The position numbers were made by a program, and so were the translations under genes. Source: Acestrorhynchus altus (taxonomy: Eukaryota; Chordata; Actinopteri; Characiformes; Acestrorhynchidae). From it: a stretch of 64,000 bases of DNA. The stretch is from NCBI GenBank assembly GCA_034509495.1, contig CM067508.1:33889646-33953645 (forward strand). The letters are read 5' to 3'. How positions within the stretch are numbered: the stretch's first letter is position 1; each line of letters starts with the position of its first letter. This document shows positions 21,361 through 33,117 of the stretch, one piece after another. The notes beneath the pieces were generated by a model. That model saw only the letters and a list, made by a program, of their open reading frames with translations, was not told the DNA's origin and did not search any database.

Positions 21361-22140
21361 ATTTCATATCACATTAATGACTTAGTATCTGATTATGACT
21401 TATCATTTTATATAATTATGTATTGTTTCATAAGTATGATTCAGTGTCTCATTATGACTTATGTCTTACTATCTGATCATTCTGATTTTAATATCTCATT
21501 AATATGACCTAGTATTTCATTATGACATACTATCTCATAATTATGATTTACTATGTCATAGGTATGGCTTTAATATCTCATTAATACAACATAGTTTCTC
21601 ATCATTATACATTTTATATTGCATTAATATGACTTATTATCTCATTATTATAACATACTATCTCATAATTATGAGTTCCTATCCCATAACTATAGTTTTA
21701 ATATCTCATTAACACAACTTAATGTCTCAATTATGAATTTAAAATCCCATTAATATGACTTAAAATGACTCATCTCATAATTAAGCATCATTATTTTATA
21801 TAGGTTATGACTTATTGTTTCATAAGCATGATTTTAGTATCTCTTTGACTTAATATGACTTACTGTCTCATAATTCTGACTTTAATATTTAATTAATATG
21901 ACGTTGTATCTCATTATTATGACAAATTGTCTCATAATTATGACTGGCTGTTTGTTATTAATTTAATATCTTATTCATATCTTATTCATATGGCTTATTA
22001 TTACATATGATAATGAGATAATGACAATGAGGTATGATTTAGTGTCTCATTATGACTTACTATCTTATTATTATGTCTTTAATAATGAATTAATATGACA
22101 ATTAATGTGTGTTTCATTATGAATTGTAATCTCATTTACT
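21361..22140. repeat. AT-rich degenerate tandem repeat, ATTATGACTTA-type
   Basis: Words TATCTCATTAATATGACTTA, TATCTCATAATTATGA and ATTATGACTTACTATCT recur every 20-45 bases over about 780 bases with much drift. The perfect 12-base palindrome TCATAATTATGA occurs exactly at 21,535, 21,663 and 21,932. Not coding; stops occur in all frames. Confidence 0.85.
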
Positions 22141-22734
22141 GTTTGATCATTTCTTTTCTCTACGTGACAGAAAAACATCCGTACAAACAACAATCGGACA
22201 ATAAAGACATAAAACAACACTTGGTAGCTGGGAGTTTGCAGAGATTCCCCGTCACTGTTTCGTACCACAGGACTTTTCCAAAAATGAATATGAGTAATGA
22301 AGCAGCTGACGTGGGGCTGATGACTGTTCCTGATACCTCTTGTGATGACCGGTCCCTCCCTCTACAAAGCTGATAATAAAACAGCACACAACCCATGTTC
22401 AGGATCAGCTGATATAAGAGTTTGATAAGTTTACTGAGCATGTGGCTCATTTAATTTAGCTTCATTTTATTGATTCATTTTCTATTTTTATACTAGAAAC
22501 GAACAGCATAACCGGGCTTTAGGTCATAGTTTTTAAACATACTGAGTGAATTCAACGAAGCCGATTTTACAGCGGTTTATATCATGTGAGAAACTTATGC
22601 GAGGTCATAATTAATGTATTAATTTGCTATAAATAATATATGTTTTCATCAAAAACTATATGCTATTATATTATCAGTATATAAGTGGCATAAAATGGAA
22701 TTACAATCACAACAATATCATTTAGCACATTTCC
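22141..22734. other. AT-rich non-coding sequence
   Basis: No domain in the 92- and 96-codon overlapping frames around 22,095-22,450. Confidence 0.4.
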
Positions 22735-22935
22735 TCTGGGACTTTTATTCTGAAAGACTGCGAGAAAAGAAGGAGAGTAAACCATCCCTACCTTCTCATT
22801 TTCCTCTATAACCCAAGATCCGTGTCAGTGACATCATCAGCCCCGCCCCCTCTCTCTGATCACACATGGACAGAGCAGTAAACATGCACTAGAAGCGCCT
22901 TTGGCATTTAAACTGGGATTTAATGGATTGAGCGT
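22735..22935 (-). mobile_element. GC-box repeat family, single-unit copy
   Basis: In order: GGGACTTTTATTCTGAAAGA, CCTTCTCATTTTCCTCTATA, CATCAGCCCCGCCCCCTCTC, GGACAGAGCAGTAAACATGC and TTTAAACTGGGATTTAAT. The reverse complement of this series is present at 57.9-58.2 kb, and the right part at 9.3 and 50.9 kb. Only one GC-box unit is present here, and it lacks the TCAGTCAGAG half. No coding capacity. Confidence 0.85.
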
Positions 22936-24359
22936 GGGAGGACACCACCCCAGACAACACAGTGGGCAAACAGCTTTACCCACGGTTCAAGATTTGTTGC
23001 CATGGGAAACGGGGTATACTTCTGTATGTGCTCCTGAAGCTGGCGCTATCTGTAAGAGTACTGGCATTAAGGGTTAGGCACATATAGGGCCACTCAGCCT
23101 TCACAGGCACCAAAGATTTTACTGACCACTGTAAACCCCTAAAGCCCAGCCACCTGTGGTCCTGGGATTAGCCGTAACCCAGGGGGGCATATTTTCATGT
23201 GCTCTCACTTTAGTTGATTTGAACTGGCAGCTCACATTGCATGTTTGAGGTCCACAAAAGCTTCTGCATGCAGTTATACTGTCATTACCTGATTACTGTG
23301 AATTGAAACTGTCGGCAAGTCTGTATGCAATGGTTCCACAGGTAATGCCTCACAGGTAGGGACATTACCCCCACCCTACGTTAGTCCAGATACGGCTTAC
23401 ATCTACTCGTGAGAATCAGCAAGACCACTAAGACCACGCCGGGTCTTTAATCTGCACACATCAAATATACATATTATGGCCTAATTTAATGGACTGCGTG
23501 GATCATTAATGCCACCAATGAGCATTTTGATGCACTTCAACCCCCACCCTGCGTCTCACCTGCGTCTACTGAGCTACTGATGCCTCCACAGAACCTGCTG
23601 TGAGGGCCTCCTCCACGTGCCTCTCTCTTCTTCTCGGCTGGGCCACTTCTTCCCTTTCCCACAAGGACACTTCCTTTAACCTTAACACTTGTCTCTCTCT
23701 TCTTTCATTCCCTTCTTTCTCCCCTACGCTCTTTTCTTCCTCGCTCCCCCCCCCCTTTCGTTTTCTCCTGCTTTCCTCAAAGCCAGACCAGCTGGCTTTG
23801 GACGGCTTCCTTCTCGCCCCTGTGAGGCTTTCCTTCACACTCTGTGCCTCCTCTTGTCCCCCGGTCTTTCTGCTGGGAGGGAGCTGGGCGACAGCAGTTT
23901 GAAGGGTAGGATCCCAGATGGACGCACACACTCTGGGCATGCGTGAGTGTGACAGGGCTTGGCTCAAGGGAGAGCTTGGACCAGCCGCAGCTGTCACTCA
24001 GCCCCACCGAGGGCGTTGGGTGCATTTTTGTTTTGTGTTATGATTATTAATACAAGTGAGAAATTGACCCGATAAGGGTCAGACATTGTAGGACAAATAC
24101 TCGGTCCAGTATTAATGCTGTAGCCTAAGACTAAGACGTCAGCTATTTTTCAGTGCGTTCAGTTGCACAAGTGACTTAGAATTATGTGATTCCAGTGTGT
24201 TTAATGTACTCCATTTACTGTGGTGCTTAAAGCTTTGTGAATCCTTTAGAATTTTCTAGATTTCAGCGTCAATTCGGGTTAAAATTTCATCAGATTATGC
24301 ACGTCTTAAAAGTAGATAAGGAGAATCAAATCAAGCAAATGAGACAAAAATATCCCACT
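22936..24359. other. Unique non-coding sequence
   Basis: The overlapping 143-codon minus (23,566-23,997) and 100-codon plus (23,600-23,902) frames cover a CT-rich stretch. Their composition (R/K/E-rich against L/S/F-rich) is what such a stretch gives. Not called. Confidence 0.4.
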
Positions 24360-24690
24360 TGCTCATTTATTTATTGAGGAAAATGATCCATTACATATCA
24401 ATAACCTTTGCCTCATTTATCTGGTGTGACTCCCCCGTGTGCAGCAATAACTGCAACTAAGCATTTCCGGTAACTGTTGATCAGTCCTGCACTACTTTTA
24501 GTCCATTCCTCCGTACAACCACAACATTTCTACTGGATTAGGGTCAGGACACTGTCTGGACCATTCCAAACCATTAACTTTATTCTTTTTTAACCATTCT
24601 TTTGTAGAAACCACTTGTGTACTTAGTGTCGTTGTCTTGCTGCATGACCCACATCTCTCTCAGCTCACAGACAGATGTCCTGAGATCACC
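24360..24690 (-). mobile_element. Probable internal piece of a dispersed DNA transposon
   Basis: Words AATAACTGCAACTAAGCATT, AACTGTTGATCAGTCCTGCA and AGTCCATTCCTCCGTACAAC are familiar from abundant fish DNA-transposon repeats. I have no second copy in this window to confirm it, so the call rests on recollection of the family. Confidence 0.45.
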
Positions 24691-24800
24691 TGGAATCATT
24701 GGGCGCAAGCCAGGAATACCCCCAGGACAGGGTGCCAGTCCATTGTAGGGTACTACACGCACATGCACACACACACACACACACACACACACCTACCATG
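24691..24800 (+). mobile_element. CA-tailed dispersed repeat, CAGGGTGCCAGTCCATTG type
   Basis: GGCGCAAGCCAGGAATACCC and ACAGGGTGCCAGTCCATTGT run into a (CA)n tract at 24,764-24,792, then TGCGTCTTTGGGAGGAAACC. This arrangement is very common in teleost genomes. The CA tract is part of the repeat. Confidence 0.65.
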
Positions 24801-25965
24801 TGCGTCTTTGGGAGGAAACCATTTAAAAGAGAAGAATCATTTTATGATCTTATTGCATTTGAGTTGCTGTGGTTTTATATAAAACCATTTCTTTCCTAAA
24901 GGCTTCTTAGTTTGGGCTCCGTTGGAAAGTATGGGTCATTGATCACAGGCGTGTGGTTCAATACCCAGGTCTGGCACTTCTCTGACCCTGACTTTCTAAC
25001 TTGGTACATGTGAAGAAAAGAATTTTGTGGAACTATAGATGTTTGTAACAACAGTGAAGGTAGTCAACATGAGTAGAAGTTCAGGAGAAGCAGCTTAAAA
25101 ATCCAAAACTGCAGCAGAGCCTCTTCCTATAGTCAGCATCCCAGTGGTCAGCACAGAACAGAAGTCTGCTAGTCTCTTTGCTTTCCGATGCACACAGTCT
25201 GGGTTCTTTCAGGGTTCTTCAGTAAAGGCAATGGTTCTACATAAATAGCCAACTGACAACTAAAAATCCAAATTCTTAAATGTCTGGTTGTTCTCCTATG
25301 TAACAAAGTATCTTTTGAAAATGCTTCTAAATAATATCAAGACAACTACCACACAGCCCCTTTGGGACCCCTAAATTGGGACCCCTAAATTGAGACCCAG
25401 CAGATGGTCTGAAAAGGCCAGAAACGTCCAGAGTCCAAAGCTTGGAGTGGTTATGCTGAATCCTGAAAAAGGTAGCTATAGAAGAGCTGACCGTGACCTC
25501 TGTAGACAGATTCCTGATTTTAGTTTTAGGTTTTATTTTATATGAAACCTGAAAATGGACAGTGGAGTTGCTACCGTGGGAGGAATTATTTAATTAAAAA
25601 AAATCCAACAAACGTATATGTTATATTTACCTTCTTATCTGCTGAAATGGTGTTTAAAATGAAGGTTACACACCTTCATAATGCATTCATTATGCATAAT
25701 AGGGTGTCTCTCCATAAAATTAAGGACAGATTATTAGAATTCGTTTGTCTGATCTGAATCTATATGGATCCTTTCTTGAATCTCATAGACATAATTAATC
25801 ATTGTTGGTTTGATTGTTATATTAGAAATTTGGTTGGAATAGAAAAATCACCCCTAAAGCTCTGATAATAGAATTACTCCTGACTGCACTGTTGTCAAGA
25901 ACCCAGTTCTATACAGAACATGAGCATTTTTGAAAATGTATATGAAAATACACTGATCTTAACAT
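24801..25965. other. Non-coding, with minor repeats
   Basis: GGGTTCTTTCAGGGTTCTTC (25,201) and AATGGTTCTACATAAATAGC look like a fish GGTTCT-type short repeat. GGGACCCCTAAATT is duplicated in tandem at 25,355-25,385. The rest is featureless. Confidence 0.45.
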
Positions 25966-26313
25966 TATATCAGACGCAGCAGTGCTGCTAGAGTGTTTAA
26001 ACCCTGTGTCCACTCACTGTCCACTCTACTAGACACTCCCACCGAGTGTCTCCACCTTTTTGATGTAAAGTCAGACCCAGAAGCTTCTCTGCTTCTGCAC
26101 AGTTTGTGTTGGTCATCCTCTAGTCCTTCATCAGTGCTCACAGGACGCTGACCACACGGCTCCAGTGCTGAGAATGATCCACCACCCACATAATACCAGC
26201 TCTGTGGTGGTCCAGTGTGGTCCTGACCACTGAAGATCAGGTAAGAGGAGCTGATAAAACGGACAGTGAATGTAGAAACAAGGAGGTGGTCATAATGTTG
26301 GGGTTGACTGGTG
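25966..26313. mobile_element. Palindromic MITE (CAGCCATAACATTATGACC family), copy 1, truncated
   Basis: Begins with ATCAGACGCAGCAGTGCTGC and ends AGGTGGTCATAATGTTGGGG. Middle words CAGTGCTGAGAATGATCCAC and TAATACCAGCTCTGTGGTGG match copies at 36.2, 53.7 and 56.0 kb. The left arm is missing, so only the core and right terminal repeat remain. The ACACTCCCACCGAGTGTCTC loop is kept. Confidence 0.85.
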
Positions 26314-26965
26314 TTTGGTTGAAGTTACTACTCAGTTCTGAAAATATCAACGTAAGCATTTAAGCATCGGCTTTCAAAGTCCTTTCGATTCATCAGTTAA
26401 TGATGAAAAGCCAGAAACAACAGCAAATATTCTGACTATGAAGTCCAGTAATTTGGTGCTGACGGGTCACTGAGATCCAGAAAACCACCCAGGTTTCACA
26501 GAATATGTACTGATAGGAGACAGCTGACATTTCCAACATTGTGCCAGACCACAAATAGCTCCAGACTACAGGGCTACTAGTCCACCAATTAAAGAAGGAC
26601 TGTACAGTGGCCCTTGCACAACAAACTCCTAAAAGTCGGGGGGAGAACTCACTGCAGCGACTCTGAAAGAGCAGGGCACTGTCAGTCCTCCGTTTCTGAA
26701 TGACAGAGTCTTGAACGCTCACGCCCAAACTGAAGGTCTTTTACTGCAGGTTCTTGCATCACGCATCATTATCTTTTTCCTAATTAGAGGAACTAGCCCC
26801 AAAAGCCCAAAATGTCTTTTGTAGGCCAGCATGGTCCCAGTCTGTCTCAGCAGTGACTGACTGTCTCCTCTCAGTGGAATATATACAGAATTTTACAGAC
26901 GTCTCCATATAAAAGCTGATTATCTGGATATTTATTTAGTAAAACATCACAAATTCACATATGGA
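26314..26965. other. Non-coding flank of the satellite
   Basis: No gene. A 111-codon minus-strand frame (26,393-26,728) lacks a domain. Confidence 0.4.
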
Positions 26966-29900
26966 TAAGATTAGTGTTAGAGTAAGGGTTAGGTTTAGGT
27001 TTATGGTTAAGGTTAGGGTTAGAGTAAGGGTTAGGTTTAGGTTTATGGTTAAGGTTAGAGGTTAGAGTAAGGGTTAGGTTTGGGTTTATGGTTAAGGTTG
27101 GGTTAGAGTAAGGGTTGGGTTTGGGTTTATGGTTAAGGTTAGGGTTAGAGGTAAGGGTTAGGTTTAGGTTTATGGTTGGAGTTAGGGTTAGAGTAAGAGG
27201 TTAGGTTTAGGTTTATAGTTAGTTGAGGTTAGAGAGTAAGGGTTAGGTTTAGGTTTATAGTTAAAGTTGAGTATTTAGAGTAAAGGGTGGGATTTAGGTT
27301 TATGGTTAGGTTAGTGTTAGAGTAAGGGTTAGGTTTAGGGTTTATGGTTAAGGTTAGAAGTTGAAGTAAGGGGTTAGGTTTAGGGTTTATAGTTGGAGTT
27401 AGGGTGGAAATGAGGTTAGAGTTTAGGGTTTATAGTTAAGAGGTTAGGGTTAGAGTAAGGGTTAGGTTTGAGTTTATGTAGTTAGAGTTAGGGTTAGAAG
27501 TAAGAAAGTGAGTTTAGGTTTATAGTTGAGTTAGGGTTAGAGTAAGGGTTAGGTTTGGGTTTATGGTTAAGGTTAGGGTTAGAGTGAGGGTTAGGTTTGG
27601 GTTTATGGTTAAGGTTAGAGTTAGAGTAAGGTTAGGTTTAGGTTTATGGTTAAGTTTAGGGTTAGGTTAGGTTTAAGTTTTATGGTTAAGATTAGAGTAA
27701 AGTTAGGTTTAGGTTTTATGGTTTAGGGTTAGAGTAAAGGTTAGGTTTAGGGTTTATGGTTAATGTTAGGGTTAGAGTAAGGGTTAGGTTTAGGGTTTAT
27801 GGTTAATGTTAGGGTTAGAGTAAGGGTTAGGTTTAGGTTTATGGTTAGGTTAGTGTTAGGTAGGAGTTAGGTTTGGGGTTTATGGTTAGGGTTAGGAGTT
27901 AGATGAGGTTAGGTTTAGGGTTTATGGTTGGAGTTGGGGTTAGAAGTGAGGTTAGGTTTAGGGTTTATGGTTAAGGTTAGGGTTAGAGTAAGGGTTAGGT
28001 TTAGGTTTATGGTTAGGGTTAGGGTTAGAGTAAGGGTTAGGTTTAGGGTTTATGGTTAAGGTTAGTGTTAGAGTAAGGGTTAGGTTTAGGTTTATGGTTA
28101 AGGTTAGTGTTAGAGTAAGGGTTAGGTTTATGGTTAAGGTTAGGGTTAGAGTAAGGGTTAGGTTTAGGGTTTATGGTTAAGGTTAGGGTTAGAGTAAGGG
28201 TTAGGTTGGGTTTATGGTTAAGGTTAGTGTTAGAGTAAGGGTTAGGTTTAGGTTTATGGTTAAGGATTAGGGTTAGAAGTAAGAGGTTAGGTTTAGGGTT
28301 TATGGTTAAGGTTAGGGTTAGAGTAAGGGTTAGGTTTAGGTTTATGGTTAAGAAGTTAGGGGTTAGAGTGAGGGTTAGGTTTAGGTTTAGGTTTATGGTT
28401 AGGGTTAGAGTAAGGGTTAGGTTTAGGGTTTATGGTTAAGGTTAGTGTTAGAGTAAGGGTTAGGTTTAGGTTTATGGTTAAGAGTTAGGGTTAGAGTGAG
28501 GTTAGGTTTAGGGTTTATGGTTAAGGTTAGGGTTAGAGAGTAAGGGTTAGGTTTAGGTTTATGGTTAGGATTTGGGGTTGAAGTAAAGGTTAGGTTTAGG
28601 TTTATGGTGAGGTTAGAGGTCAGAATAAGGAGTTAGGTTTAGGGTTTATGGTTAAGGTTAGGGTTAAGTAAGGGTTAGGTTTAGGTTTATGATTAAGGTT
28701 AGGGTTAGAGTGAAGGGTTAGGTTTAAGGTTTATAGTTAGGGTTAGGGTTAGAGTAAGGGTTAGGTTTAGGGTTTATGGTTAAGGTTAGTGTTAGAGTAA
28801 GGGTTAGGTTTAGGGTTTATGGTTAAGGTTAGTGTTAGAGTAAGGGTTAGGTTTAGGGTTTATGGTTAAGGTTAGGGTTAGAGTAAAGGGTTAGGTCTAG
28901 GGTTTATAGTTAGGTTAGGGGTTAAGAAGTGAGGTTAGGTTTAGAGTTTTATGGTTAAGGTTAGTGTTGAGTAAGAGGTTAGGTTTAGGGTTTATGGTTA
29001 AGGTTGGGTTAGAGTAAGAGGTTAGAGTTTAGGGTTTATGGTTAAGGTTAGGGTTAGAGTAAAGGTTTAGGTTTATGGTTGGAGTTAGGTGGAAGTGAGG
29101 TTAGGGTTTAGGTTTATGGTTAAGGTTAGGGTCAGAATAAGGGTTAGGTTAGGGTTTATGGTTAAGGTTAGGGTTAGAGTAAGGGTTAGGTTTAGGGTTT
29201 TATGGTTAAGGTTAGGGTTAGAGGTAAGGGTTAGGTTTAGGGTTTATGGTTAAGGTTGAGGTTAGAAGTAAGGGTTAGGTTTGAGTTTATGGTTAAGGTT
29301 AAGGTTAGAGTAAGAAGGAGTTTAGGTTTAGGTTTATGGTTAGGTTAGGGTTAGAGTAAGGGTTAGGTTTGGGTTTATGGTTAAGGTTAGTGTTAGAGTA
29401 GGGGTTAGGTTTAGGGTTTATGGTTAAGGTTAGGGTCAGAATAAGGGTTAGGTTTGGGGTTTATAGTTAAGGTCAGGGTTAGAGTAAGGGTTAGGTTTGG
29501 GGTTTATAGTTAAGGTCAGGGTTAGAATAGGAGGGTTAGGTTTAGGGTTTTATGGATACGATTGGGGTTAGAGTAAGGAGGTTAGGTTTAGGGTTTATGG
29601 TTAGGTTGGGGTTAGAGTAGGAGTTACATTTGGGTTTATATGGTTAAGATTAGAGTTAGAGTAAAGGTTAGGTTTAGGTTTATGGTTAAAGTTAGGGTTA
29701 GAGTGAGGGTTAAGTTTAGGGTTTATGGTTAAGGTTAGGGTTAGAGTAAGGGTTAGGTTTAGGGTTTATGGTTAAAGTTAGGGTTAGAGTAAGGGTTAGG
29801 TTTAGGGTTTATGGTTAAGGTTAGGGTTAGAGTAAGGGTTACATTTAGGGTTTATGGTTAAGATTAGGATTAGAGTAAGGGTTAGGTTTAGGTTTTGTGG

Positions 29901-30967
29901 GTTGAGATTGGGAGTTGATGAGGTTAGGTTTAGGGTTTATGGTTAAGGTTAGGAGTTAGAGTAGAGGTTACGTTTGGGGTTTATGGTTAAGGTTAGGATT
30001 GTGAGTTGAGTTTAGATTTATGGTTAAGAAGTTAGGGTTAGAATAAGGGTTAGGTTTAGGGTTTATAGTTAAGGTCAGGGTTAAAATAAGGGTAAGGTTT
30101 AGGGTTTATGGTTAAGGTTAGGGTTAGAATAAGGGTAAGGTTTAGGGTTTATACTTAAGGTTATTGTTAGAGTAAGGATTAGGTTTAGGGTTTATGGTTA
30201 AGGTTAGTGTTAGAGTAAGGGTTAGGTTTAGGGTTTATGGTTAAGGTTAGGGTTAGAATAAGGGTTAGGTTTAGGGTTTATGATTAAGGTTAGGGTTAGA
30301 GTAAGGGTTAGGTTTAGGGTTTATGTTTAAGGTTAGAGTTAGAGTAAAGGTTAGGTTTATGTTTAAGGTTAGGGTTAGAGTAAGGGTTAGGTTGGGTTTA
30401 TGGTTAAGGTTAGGGTTAGAGTAAGAGTTAGGTTTAGGTTTATGGTTAAGGTTAGGGTTAGAGTAAGAGTTAGGTTTAGGGTTTATGGTTAGGGTTAGGG
30501 TTAGTAAGGGTTAGGTTTAGGGGTTATAGTTAAGGTTAGAGTTAGTGTAAGGGTTAGGTTTAGGTTTTATGGTTAAGGTTAGGGTTACAGTAAGGTTTAC
30601 GTTTATGGTTAAGGTTAGGGTTAGAGTAAGGGTTAGGTTTAGGGTTTATGGTTAAGGTTAGAGTAAGGGTTAGGTTTAGGTTTATGGTCAAGCTTAGGGT
30701 TGGAGTAAGGGTTAGGTTTAGGGTTTATGGTTAAGGTTAGGATTAGAGTAAAGGTTAGGCTTAGGGTTTATGTTTAAGGTTAGGGTTAGAGTAAGGGTTA
30801 GGTTTAGGGTTTATAGTTAGGTTAGAGGGTTAGAGTAAGGGTGGGTTTAGGGTTTGTAGTTACGGTTGGGGTTAGAGTAAGGTTTAGGTTATGTTTAGGG
30901 TTGGGGTTAGAGTTAGGGTTAGGTTTAGGGTTATGGTTAAGGTTGGGGTTAGAGTTAGGGTTGGTTG
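26966..30967 (+). repeat. Telomere-like satellite array, G-rich strand on plus, about 43-bp unit
   Basis: About 4.0 kb of a unit made, in order, of GGTTAGGGTTAGAGTAAGG, GTTAGGTTTAGGG and TTTATGGTTAA, giving 42-43 bases and roughly 90 copies. Every unit contains one or more TTAGGG or TTAGG words, so it looks like a complex interstitial derivative of the vertebrate telomere repeat, but it is not plain (TTAGGG)n. Many units carry small insertions of A/G (AAGAGGTTAGG, AGAAGTTAGG) or single-base losses. No frame stays open over 60 codons. Sequence accuracy inside the array is doubtful. Confidence 0.97.
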
Positions 30968-33117
30968 CACTTACTCTAGCCTACTATATAACATAACCCC
31001 TAAACCTAACCTTACTCTAAGCTAACACTCTTTCCTCAAACCCTAAACTAACTAAACAACCATAAACTCTAAACTATTCTTTCTCTTTCACAACCTAAAC
31101 TATTTATTTACTCCCAACATAACATAACCATAAACAACTAACCCTTACTCTAACCTAACATAACCTTAACCATAAACCTAAACCCTAACCCTTTATACAA
31201 CCCTAACATATTTCATAAACCTAACCTCTAACCTGGCATTAACCATAAGCCTAGAACCTAGCAACACTCTAACCTAGCTGCTAACTATAACCTAAACTAA
31301 CCTTTACCTTAACCATAAACTCTAAACCTAACACTTACTCTAACCTTAACCATAAGCCCTAAACCTAACCCTTACTCTAAACAACCTTCACCATAAGCCT
31401 AAACTAACCTGCTCTGTCCCTAACCTTAACCATAAACTCTAAGCCTAACCTTTATACTTTCTTGTAACTATAAACCTAAACCTAACATTACTCTAACCTT
31501 AAACAGTATAAACCATAAACTGTATACTCTAACCTAACCTTCACCATAAAGCCTAAGCCTTCCTACTCTAATAACAGTAACAAGCCTAAACCTAGCCCTT
31601 GCTAACAACAGTAACTTTCATAAACCTAAACTAGCCACTTACTCTGTACAACCTTATTTAACTAAATGTATACCAACTAACTTAACCATAAAACCTAAAC
31701 CTAGCACTCTAACCTAACCTTAACCTAGTAACATACTAACTAACATAACACTCTAAACCTGGCCTTGCTCACAACCTAACAACACCATAAACCTATTTAA
31801 CACACACTCTAAACCTGGCCTTAACCATAACCCTTACTCTAACCTAACCTTAACCATAGGCCTAAACTGCCCTTATAACTAACCTTAACCATGACTAAAC
31901 CTAGCCCTTATTAACCCCCAACCTTAACCATAAACCTAAGCCTGGCCCTTTATACAACACAACGTAACCATAAACACAAACCTAACCCTACTCACAACAT
32001 AACCATAAACCTAGGCCTAACCATACTAACTAACATAACTTTAACTTATAACCTAACCTTATGCGTAAACCTATACTATAACTAACCTTAACCATAAGCC
32101 TAAGCCTGGCCTTTGTGGCCTAACTACCATAAACTAAACTAGCCCTTATACAACCTAACCTTAACCATAAACCCTAAACCTAACCCTTACTCTAACCCTA
32201 ACCTTCACCATAAACCCTAAACCTAACCCTTACTCTATTGCCTTCACCATAAACCTAACCTAACCCTTACTCTAACTAACTATAAACCCTAAACTAACCC
32301 TTACTCTAACTAACCTTAACATAAACTTTAAACCTAACCTTTGCTCTAACCTAACCTTAACATAAACTAAGCCTAACCTTTATAACCTAACCTTAATATA
32401 AACCTAAACACAACCCTTACTCTAACCTTAACCATTAACCATAAACCCTAAACCTAACCCATACTCTAAACCCTAACCTTACTCCTTCTTGTAACTATAA
32501 ACCTAACCCTTACTCTAGCACTAACCTGTAACCATAAACCTAAACCTAACCCTTACTCTATCCCTAACCTTAACCATAAACCTAAACCTAACCCTTACTC
32601 TAACCCTAACCGTAACCATAAACCTAAACCTGACCCTTAGTCTAACCCTATCCTTAACCATAAACCTAAACCTAACCCTTACTCTAACGCTTAACCTTAA
32701 CCATAAACCTAAACCTCTAACCCTTCTCTAACCCTAGCAGCTACCATGAAATACCTAAACCTAACCCTTACTCTAACTAACCTTCACATAAACCTAAACC
32801 TAACCCTTACTCTAACCTAACATTCACCCATAAACCCTAAACTAACCCTGCTCTAACCTAACCTTCACCATAAACCTAAACCCAACCTTACTCTAACCTA
32901 ACCTTAACTATAAACCTAAACCTAATCCTTACTCTAACCCTAACCTTAACCATAAACCTAAACCTAACCCTTACTCTAACCCTAACCTTAACCATAAACC
33001 CTAAACCTAACCTTACTCTAACCTAACCTTAACCATAAACCCTAAGCCCTAACCCTTACTCTAACCCTAACCTTAACCATAAACCCTAAACCTAACCCTT
33101 ACTCTAACCCTATGCTT
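30968..33117 (-). repeat. Same satellite in opposite orientation, C-rich strand on plus
   Basis: From about 30,968 the words become CCTAAACCTAACCCTTACTC, TAACCCTAACCTTAACCATA and so on, the exact reverse complement of the unit to the left. The array runs about 2.15 kb. Units next to the junction (30,970-32,150) are badly broken; those at the right end (32,900-33,117) are clean 43-mers. CTTCTTGTAAC and AACCTGGCC variants are scattered in the broken part. The switch makes a tail-to-tail inverted satellite of about 6.15 kb. Confidence 0.97.

Noticed and set aside
23566..23997. A 143-codon minus-strand Arg/Glu/Lys-rich frame
   Set aside because: The plus strand is CT-rich here, which produces Arg/Glu/Lys codons on the minus strand by composition; the opposite strand is open too and no domain is visible.
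26966..33117. True chromosome-end telomere
   Set aside because: The unit is a 43-bp mixture and not pure TTAGGG, unique DNA lies on both sides, and orientation reverses inside; it is interstitial satellite.
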